Below, piece by piece: positions 1 to 4,792 of a stretch of 6,412 nucleotides of DNA (position 1 is its first letter; each line of letters begins with the position of its first letter). This DNA comes from CAYWVK01 sp964461865. Lineage in GTDB: Bacteria > Patescibacteriota > Microgenomatia > Levybacterales > UBA12049. The position numbers and the translations under genes were made by a program. Below the pieces are notes generated by a model that saw only the letters and a list, made by a program, of their open reading frames with translations, was not told the DNA's origin and searched no databases. The stretch is from assembly GCA_964461865.1 (NCBI GenBank), contig CAYWVK010000034.1, forward strand, positions 1-6,412, written 5' to 3'.

Positions 1-2
1 TG

Positions 3-75
3 TGAGCCGCCGGGGGATCGAACCCCGAACCTATTCCTTAAGAGGGAATTGCTCTACCAATTGAGCTAGCGGCCC
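3..75 (-). tRNA. tRNA-Lys, anticodon CTT
   Basis: The minus strand folds into a full 73-nt cloverleaf. The acceptor stem pairs GGGCCGC with GCGGCTC, with one G-U pair. The D arm is GCTC/GAGC with the conserved GG in its loop. The anticodon stem ATTCC/GGAAT encloses the loop CTCTTAA, giving anticodon CTT, which reads the Lys codon AAG. The variable region has 5 nt, and the T arm CGGGG/CCCCG carries the loop TTCGATC. The discriminator is A73. The bases that follow are CA rather than CCA, so the CCA end must be added by tRNA nucleotidyltransferase. This isoacceptor reads AAG only, so a second Lys tRNA (TTT) must exist elsewhere, since AAA is very common in these genes. It is divergent from the tRNA-Arg gene. 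Confidence 0.97.
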
Positions 76-76
76 T

Positions 77-105
77 TTTACTTAAATCTCGTATTTTAGT
101 ATACT
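77..105 (+). promoter_or_regulatory. Predicted promoter of tRNA-Arg
   Basis: A -35-like TTTACT (77-82) is followed after exactly 17 bp by TATACT (100-105), 5 of 6 matches to the -10 consensus. The start would fall near 112, giving a 5' leader of about 23 nt before tRNA-Arg at 135. The -35 begins two bases beyond the 5' end of tRNA-Lys, and the -10 overlaps the reverse-strand -10. A second AT-rich element (TATAAC, 127-132) sits too close to the tRNA to be its -10. Confidence 0.5.
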
Positions 106-126
106 ATATCAATCACCCATAGACAA
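98..126 (-). promoter_or_regulatory. Predicted promoter of tRNA-Lys
   Basis: On the minus strand a -35-like TTGTCT (126 to 121) lies 17 bp from a -10 TATACT (103 to 98, 5 of 6 matches to TATAAT). Transcription would start near 91, leaving a leader of about 16 nt before the mature tRNA 5' end at 75 for RNase P to remove. The -10 lies in the palindrome AGTATACT (98-105), which also provides the -10 of the opposing tRNA-Arg promoter. Prediction from sequence only. Confidence 0.55.
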
Positions 127-134
127 TATAACAT

Positions 135-207
135 GCGCCTGTAGCTCAATGGATAGAGCACTTCGCTTCGGACGAAGGGGTTGGGGGTTCGACTCCCTTC
201 AGGCGCG
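135..207 (+). tRNA. tRNA-Arg, anticodon TCG
   Basis: This is a complete 73-nt cloverleaf. The acceptor stem is GCGCCTG/CAGGCGC and the D arm GCTC/GAGC has GG in its loop. The anticodon stem CTTCG/CGAAG encloses CTTCGGA, giving anticodon TCG, which reads CGA and, through U34 wobble, possibly other CGN codons. The variable region has 5 nt. The T arm GGGGG/CCCTT contains two G-U pairs and carries the loop TTCGACT. The discriminator is G73 and no CCA is encoded. Most bacteria instead use tRNA-Arg(ACG), edited to inosine by TadA, for CGN codons, so a TCG isoacceptor is worth noting. The gene ends 15 bp before the first ATG of the membrane-protein gene with no terminator between, so read-through is likely. 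Confidence 0.97.
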
Positions 208-222
208 CATATTTTTGTTCAT

Positions 223-2610
223 ATGGATAATAAAATCATGAAAATTTTAAAAATATTTTTAGGTTGGCCAATAACTATTGTTTCATTAATTTTTATTTTT
301 AAAATCATCGCACAAAAATCAATTGAAATACTCCCTCTTATTTATAATATTAATTACCTTAATCTAACATTAGGGTTATTCTTTTTAATAACATTTTTTT
401 TCTTAAGAGGATACATCTGGCATAGTCTAATAAAAGATAAAATTAATATTACCGTTAGGGAGTCGTTATATCTTTGGGCAATGGCTGAGCTTAAAAGATA
501 TACACCTGGCAATATATGGTCTTTTTTAGGACGGGCCTTTTCATTTGAGAAAAAGGGGATAACTAAAAAAACCACTGCGCTTCTTCTTTTTTACGAGGCA
601 CAATTTTTTATACTTGGAGCTGTAATTGCATCTTTATTCTCTTTAAATTTTATTTTTGAAACATTAAATATTTACCCACTAAAATTAAACATAACCATAT
701 TAATATATTTTTTATTAGCTGTTCTTTTAGCGCTATTTACATTTAATCAAAACCTATTAAAACTTTTTAAAAATAAACTTTTATCATCTTTTTTTATAAT
801 TTTTCCAAAATTTAGCTACCAACAAAACTTAAAATTATTATTCTTTTCAACTTTAGCATTGTTTTCATTTGGATTCGGAAGTTACTTCTCAGCAATAGCT
901 ATATTTAATTTAGATATCAGAAGTTTTTTGGTTGACAGTAGCTTTCTAACATTTTCACTTTTAATAGGATATTTATCAATTATTACGCCAATGGGACTTG
1001 GCGTAAGAGAATTGATAGTTATTCTTGGGTTTTCAAAAATAATCGGAGCTGAAAATGCGGGGGTTTTATCAGTTTTTATCAGAATAGTACTTATATTTTC
1101 GGAATTAATCTTTGTCTATTTAACAAGTAGAATAGCAAGTACTAAAAATAATATTTTCAGCAAAGCTTACTCCTTTTTAACAAAAAGAATTCATATATTA
1201 ATGTTATTTATTGCTATGCTATTCTATTTTTTATATTTTACTATAGCCTCGTTTCTTCGCTTTGATAATTTCTATACCGGAAAATTTGATCTTGGCAATA
1301 TGGCTCAAACAGTTTGGAATACTGCAAGCGGAAACTTTTTTATGCTGACAAACCCAAATGGAACAGAAATAGTTTCAAGACTATCTTTTCACGCTGATTT
1401 TATTTTAATTTTTTTAACTCCTTTTTATTGGCTTTGGCCAAATCCAAAAGTACTTCTTGTTATTCAAACAGCAGTAATATCTTTTGGAGCATTGTTTGTA
1501 TACCTAATTGCAAACCATATTTTAAAAAACAAAAATATCTCACTTTGCTTTGCTTTAGTTTATTTAATAAATCCTCTTACTCAATATGTTAATCTTTACG
1601 ATTTTCATGCAGTCTCTTTTACAATTACATTTTTACTTGCTGCATTTTACTATTTATTAAAAAGAAAATTTTATGTTTTTTTAATATTTTTAATACTTGC
1701 TGCACTTACCAAAGAACAAATATGGCTTACTTCAGGCTTAATGACAATATACTTTTTTATACAAACTTTTAATAAAAATGTTGTTATTAAGAATGTTAAA
1801 AAAATAAGAATACTGAGTATTATTTTTACTTTAATTTGTTTTTTTGCTTTTTACTTTTTAATCTGGATCGCAATTCCTAAGCTTTCGGGAAATAGCCATT
1901 TTGCATTATCTTATTACAAAGAATTTGGAAATTCTCCGGAACAGGTTGTAAAAAGTATTATTGTCAATCCCATAAATACGCTTAACATAGTTTTTTCGGA
2001 AAAGAACATAACCTATATTTATAATTTATTACTCCCACTTGGTTTTTTACCAATTTTTAGCCCACCATATTTAATCTTTGCACTTCCTGATTTAATTATT
2101 AATTTATTAAGTAATAATAAACAACTAAGCGATATTTATTATCAATATACATCCGGAATTATTCCATTTTTATTTATTTCATCAATTTACGGTTTTAAAT
2201 TTATTTCCAAAAAAATTAATAAAAATATTCTAATAACTTACTTATTAATTACCTCTGTTGCCTCCGCTTATTTTATTGGTCCACTACCTTTTGCAAAAAA
2301 TCCAAACACGGATATGTTTGTAAAACAAATTGAAAATAGAAAAGAAATAAGTACTTTTTTAGACTCAATACCAAAAAACATAAATATTGCAGCAACAAAT
2401 AATCTTGGGGCATATCTTTCTAACAGAGAATCTCTTTTTGTAATTCCAGTTGGAACAAAAAGCGCTGATATGGTAATTTTTTTGTTAAATGATAATTTTG
2501 CTAAACCTTCTTTAAGCGCACAAGCCGAAATGGCAAAAGATTTTGAATCAGACCATGATTATAAATTAATTAAAAAGAGCAAAAACTTTGTGGCGTTTGA
2601 GAAAAAATAA
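223..2610 (+). CDS. Polytopic membrane protein: LPG-synthase-like/flippase-like domain fused to DUF2079
   Basis: A 795-residue, strongly hydrophobic protein that looks like two families joined. Residues ~1-320 resemble the lysylphosphatidylglycerol synthase transmembrane region/UPF0104 (AglD-like) family. The typical motif ELKRYTPGNIWSFLGR is at 89-104 and TPMGLGVRE is at 255-263. Residues ~325-795 resemble DUF2079, a GT-C-like predicted membrane glycosyltransferase family. Supporting motifs are KFDLGNMAQTVWN (354-366, with D356 where GT-C enzymes carry an acidic loop residue), FHADF (389-393), YDFHA (459-463), LLPLGFLP (603-610), LPDLIINLLS (621-630) and a soluble C-terminal tail. I infer a role in moving or glycosylating a lipid-linked envelope component; substrate unknown. 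No cytosolic LPG-synthase catalytic domain (DUF2156-type) is present. The longest open frame begins at TTG 181, but that lies inside tRNA-Arg. ATG 223 is chosen; ATG 238 (790 residues) is equally possible because neither has a Shine-Dalgarno sequence. Confidence 0.85.
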   Translation: MDNKIMKILKIFLGWPITIVSLIFIFKIIAQKSIEILPLIYNINYLNLTLGLFFLITFFFLRGYIWHSLIKDKINITVRESLYLWAMAELKRYTPGNIWSFLGRAFSFEKKGITKKTTALLLFYEAQFFILGAVIASLFSLNFIFETLNIYPLKLNITILIYFLLAVLLALFTFNQNLLKLFKNKLLSSFFIIFPKFSYQQNLKLLFFSTLALFSFGFGSYFSAIAIFNLDIRSFLVDSSFLTFSLLIGYLSIITPMGLGVRELIVILGFSKIIGAENAGVLSVFIRIVLIFSELIFVYLTSRIASTKNNIFSKAYSFLTKRIHILMLFIAMLFYFLYFTIASFLRFDNFYTGKFDLGNMAQTVWNTASGNFFMLTNPNGTEIVSRLSFHADFILIFLTPFYWLWPNPKVLLVIQTAVISFGALFVYLIANHILKNKNISLCFALVYLINPLTQYVNLYDFHAVSFTITFLLAAFYYLLKRKFYVFLIFLILAALTKEQIWLTSGLMTIYFFIQTFNKNVVIKNVKKIRILSIIFTLICFFAFYFLIWIAIPKLSGNSHFALSYYKEFGNSPEQVVKSIIVNPINTLNIVFSEKNITYIYNLLLPLGFLPIFSPPYLIFALPDLIINLLSNNKQLSDIYYQYTSGIIPFLFISSIYGFKFISKKINKNILITYLLITSVASAYFIGPLPFAKNPNTDMFVKQIENRKEISTFLDSIPKNINIAATNNLGAYLSNRESLFVIPVGTKSADMVIFLLNDNFAKPSLSAQAEMAKDFESDHDYKLIKKSKNFVAFEKK

Positions 2611-2612
2611 TA

Positions 2613-2641
2613 TTGCCAAATATCTTAAATATGGCTAATAT
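2613..2641 (+). promoter_or_regulatory. Predicted promoter of the ATP-cone nuclease gene
   Basis: TTGCCA (2613-2618, 5 of 6 matches to TTGACA) lies 17 bp from TAATAT (2636-2641, 4 of 6), which runs on into a TATAAAAT stretch. The start would fall at about 2648-2651, on or within 3 nt of the ATG, giving a leaderless or near-leaderless mRNA. The promoter fills the 40-bp gap after the membrane-protein gene, so the nuclease can be expressed independently. An imperfect dyad covers the same bases: ATATT, GCC and ATAT on the left pair with ATAT, GGC and AATAT on the right around CTTAA, with small bulges. It could be an operator. Confidence 0.5.
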
Positions 2642-2650
2642 AAAATTAGG

Positions 2651-3457
2651 ATGATAAATGTAATAAAAGCAACAGGAGAAATTGAGCCATTTAATGAAGG
2701 GAAACTAAGATCTTCAATAAAAAGAGCAGGCATACCCAGCGACCAATCAGATGAACTTATTGAGTATATTAAAGCTAATTTATATAACAATATTCATACC
2801 TCCCAAATTTATAAATACATCAAAGACTTTTTTAAAAAAAATAACTCTTATGCAAGAACAAGATACAGCTTAAAACAATCCCTGATGGAATTGGGACCAA
2901 CCGGTTATCCATTCGAAGACTATATTGCAAATATTTTAGAAAGCAAAGGATATAAAACAAAGGTCAGACAAATTATTCAGGGTAAATGCATAAGCCACGA
3001 AATAGATGTTATTGCTAAGAAAGATAATAAAAAAATTATGATTGAAGCAAAATTTCATAATGCACCGGGGATAAAAACAGATTGTCATGTTGCAATGTAT
3101 ACTAAGGCAAGATATGACGATATTTCTCAAAGAGAAGAATATGACGAAGCATGGTTAGTTACCAACACAAAAGTAACTGAAGATGGCTTAAATTATGCAT
3201 TATGTTCTAATATGAAAGTTATTGGTTGGAGCTATCCAAATGGTCAAAGCCTAAGAGAAACAATTGAAAATTCAAAATTATTTCCAATTACCGCGCTATC
3301 AACTCTTTCACAACCTCAAAAACAACAACTAATGCAGGAACATATAATCATGTGTAGTGATATTGTTAAAAATCCTTCTGTCTTAGACTCTTTAATACTT
3401 CAAGGAAATAAAAAGTCAAAAATTTTAGAAGAAGCAAGATTTGTCTGCGAAGAATAA
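2651..3457 (+). CDS. ATP-cone domain plus Mrr-like restriction endonuclease-fold protein
   Basis: A 268-residue soluble protein in three parts. Residues ~1-82 match an ATP-cone, the nucleotide-binding regulatory module of ribonucleotide reductases and NrdR: VIKATGEIEPFNEGKL (4-19), then the helical part ending RYSLKQSLMELGPTGYPFE (71-89). Residues ~86-195 resemble an Mrr/PD-(D/E)XK nuclease. E89 starts the first helix, D119 is in HEIDVIAKK, and IEAKF (131-135) gives E132-x-K134, so the catalytic D...ExK set looks intact. Residues ~206-268 form a helical tail (LFPITALSTLSQPQKQQLM) that could be helix-hairpin-helix-like. No methyltransferase or specificity subunit is nearby, so a classical restriction system is unlikely. 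I infer a DNA nuclease controlled by ATP/dATP; target unknown. The start is fixed by an in-frame TAA at 2636-2638 and no other ATG. A TAGG abuts the ATG with zero spacing, which is not a usable Shine-Dalgarno sequence. Confidence 0.82.
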   Translation: MINVIKATGEIEPFNEGKLRSSIKRAGIPSDQSDELIEYIKANLYNNIHTSQIYKYIKDFFKKNNSYARTRYSLKQSLMELGPTGYPFEDYIANILESKGYKTKVRQIIQGKCISHEIDVIAKKDNKKIMIEAKFHNAPGIKTDCHVAMYTKARYDDISQREEYDEAWLVTNTKVTEDGLNYALCSNMKVIGWSYPNGQSLRETIENSKLFPITALSTLSQPQKQQLMQEHIIMCSDIVKNPSVLDSLILQGNKKSKILEEARFVCEE

Positions 3458-3463
3458 CTATCT

Positions 3464-4699
3464 TTAAACAAGTTTACTTCTTTCGTATTTATCCGCTAAA
3501 TAGCCATTTGGAACAGTTGTTAATTTATCCGAATATAATAAAAAACCATTTCTGATTGTATGGTCTCCAAACTTTTCATTTATCCTATCTATTGTCTTTA
3601 TAATTTTATCTTGTTTATTTTCATAGTTAAATAAAGAAAGGGGAACACTATTTTCATTCTCAAGATTTAAAACACGAATATGGATTTGTCTTACATATTC
3701 TTGTCTTAATAATTCACTTTTTATAAAAGAAAAAAAAGAATTATAGATTTCACCTCCTGTATTAATAAACTGACTAATTGTTTTTCTAAAATGAATAAGC
3801 TTATCTCCTTTTAAATAAACTTCGATTGTTTTTCCTTTTTTCTCAAGCCTTCTTAATTTTATGCCTATTTCTTCTGATAATTCATAAATATTTTGCATCA
3901 CTACTCTTTTATCAAATTCATTTCTTGGTAAGCAATAGCTTCTACTAACGGATTTCACCTCAGTCGGAGCAGTATAGGGGATAACCTCAGAATCATCAAT
4001 TCCAAGACCTACTCTTTGTAAAAAATTTCCCTCAACATATCCAAATTCATTTATTAATAATTTAAGCGAAGCATTTCTAAGTTGAATTAAATTAAAAATT
4101 CCAATCTCATTTAATCTTTTCTTAATCCTTTCTCCAATACCACAAATTTTTGTTAATTCTATCTGTTTATAAATGGACAAAATGTCTTCTTTTTTTATTT
4201 CAGTTAAACCATTTGGTTTATTTAAACCTGATGCAAGCTTTGCCAAAAGCTTATTACAAGAAATTCCAAAGGAGGCAGTAATATATTCACCAATCTCTTT
4301 ATTTATTCTTTTTTTAATAGCCTTAATTGTTTTTTCTGTTCCGCCAAAAAGATCTACTGTTTTGGTAACATCCATAAACACTTCATCAATTGAAAAAAGT
4401 TCTGTAAAAGGGGAGTAGTCTTTGCAAATATTCAAAAACTTTTTTGAAACATCAAGATATTTATTAAAATCCGCCGGTACTAAAATCAAATCAGAACATA
4501 TTCTTAAAGCTTCAAAACTTCTTGTTCCTGTTTTAATCCCTAGTTTTTTTGCTTCTCTGCTTGAGGCAATAATACAAGTTCTGCTGTTAGCTGCTGTTAC
4601 TCCTAATGGTTTTTTTCTAAACTGCGGATTATATTGTTGTTCAACGCTGGCAAAAAAAGAATCAAAATCAATATGGAAAATTATTTTTTGAGCAGTCAT
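3464..4699 (-). CDS. dinB: Y-family translesion DNA polymerase (DNA polymerase IV-like)
   Basis: A 411-residue Y-family polymerase that would insert nucleotides opposite damaged template bases. The catalytic metal ligands are visible: D11 in HIDFDSFFASVE (9-20) and D105/E106 in the SIDE motif (103-106). F16 occupies the steric-gate position that excludes ribonucleotides. GISCNKLLAKLASGLNKPNG (145-164) is the conserved palm motif, 184-210 is the thumb helix-hairpin-helix (ICGIGERIKKRLNEIG), and ~245-345 is the little finger. PLSLF (353-357) resembles the beta-clamp motif QL[S/D]LF with P for Q. A tail follows (AID-like KTIDRINEKFGD at 368-379), so the protein is longer than E. coli Pol IV (351 aa) and nearer UmuC/UvrX-type length. 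In the fingers, ASSREAKKLG (45-54) has R48 and K51 where Dpo4-type enzymes have Tyr and Arg. No Shine-Dalgarno sequence; ATG 4699 gives the normal N-terminus. Divergent from rarA and convergent with the nuclease. Confidence 0.93.
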   Translation of the reverse strand: MTAQKIIFHIDFDSFFASVEQQYNPQFRKKPLGVTAANSRTCIIASSREAKKLGIKTGTRSFEALRICSDLILVPADFNKYLDVSKKFLNICKDYSPFTELFSIDEVFMDVTKTVDLFGGTEKTIKAIKKRINKEIGEYITASFGISCNKLLAKLASGLNKPNGLTEIKKEDILSIYKQIELTKICGIGERIKKRLNEIGIFNLIQLRNASLKLLINEFGYVEGNFLQRVGLGIDDSEVIPYTAPTEVKSVSRSYCLPRNEFDKRVVMQNIYELSEEIGIKLRRLEKKGKTIEVYLKGDKLIHFRKTISQFINTGGEIYNSFFSFIKSELLRQEYVRQIHIRVLNLENENSVPLSLFNYENKQDKIIKTIDRINEKFGDHTIRNGFLLYSDKLTTVPNGYLADKYERSKLV

Positions 4700-4708
4700 A
4701 ATACAAGA

Positions 4709-4714
4709 ATAATA
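4709..4714 (-). promoter_or_regulatory. Possible -10 element of dinB
   Basis: On the minus strand TATTAT (4714 to 4709) lies 9 nt before the dinB ATG, which would put the start near 4702 and leave only about 3 nt of leader. A second TATTAT at 4724-4719 would give about 13 nt, also without a Shine-Dalgarno sequence. Neither has a good -35 at normal spacing, so the choice is uncertain. Confidence 0.3.
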
Positions 4715-4756
4715 AAAAATAATACGAAAGTAAATAGAACAAAATACGACACTTTA

Positions 4757-4786
4757 TTAACCATTAAATACCAAAAGTGCTAAAAT
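4757..4786 (+). promoter_or_regulatory. Predicted extended -10 promoter of rarA (leaderless)
   Basis: TAAAAT (4781-4786, 5 of 6 matches to TATAAT) is preceded by TG plus one base (4778-4780), an extended -10. A -35-like TTAACC (4757-4762) lies 18 bp upstream. Counting seven bases from the end of the -10 puts +1 at 4793, the A of the rarA ATG, so the transcript would be leaderless. The in-frame stop TAA at 4781-4783 lies within the -10, so no longer N-terminus is possible. Confidence 0.6.
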
Positions 4787-4792
4787 AGAATT

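Larger units (their letters stand above)
4700..4792. promoter_or_regulatory. dinB-rarA divergent control region
   Basis: A 93-bp AT-rich spacer carries the promoters of both genes. It contains the inverted repeat CACTTT (4750-4755) / AAAGTG (4774-4779), with half-site centres 24 bp apart. The left arm lies just upstream of the rarA -35, and the right arm overlaps the TG of its extended -10. On the plus strand it also has GAAA-N7-GAAC (4726-4740), one base from the GAAC-N7-GAAC direct repeat bound by alphaproteobacterial LexA. Either could be an operator, but both are short and in AT-rich sequence, so the assignment is tentative. Confidence 0.35.

Noticed and set aside
1..210. tRNA 3' ends as integration (att) sites of a mobile element
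   Set aside because: No integrase, no repeated tRNA 3' fragment elsewhere in the window, and the downstream genes look like ordinary chromosomal genes.
181..222. TTG start at 181 giving a 14-residue N-terminal extension of the membrane protein
   Set aside because: These bases are the variable region, T arm and acceptor end of tRNA-Arg (to 207); the peptide there is a translated tRNA. The first credible starts are ATG 223 and 238.
354..575. Minus-strand 73-codon frame inside the membrane-protein gene
   Set aside because: It is antisense to conserved coding sequence that includes the RYTPGN motif, with no independent support.
2631..2654. Seven-codon ORF (MANIKLG) ending in TGA that overlaps the nuclease ATG, like a coupling leader peptide
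   Set aside because: It lies inside the predicted promoter, upstream of the likely transcription start, and has no ribosome binding site; probably chance.
2651..3457. Type IV (Mrr) or type II restriction system
   Set aside because: No methyltransferase, specificity or McrBC-type partner is present, and the ATP-cone architecture is not that of classical Mrr.
4173..4691. Two plus-strand open frames of 81 and 89 codons opposite dinB
   Set aside because: They lie wholly antisense to a well-conserved polymerase, have no family resemblance or start signals, and are expected by chance in the mirror frame.
4726..4740. GAAA-N7-GAAC as a true LexA box
   Set aside because: One mismatch in an 8-base pattern within AT-rich DNA is weak, and the box belongs to a distant phylum. 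It is kept only as a hypothesis in the dinB-rarA entry.
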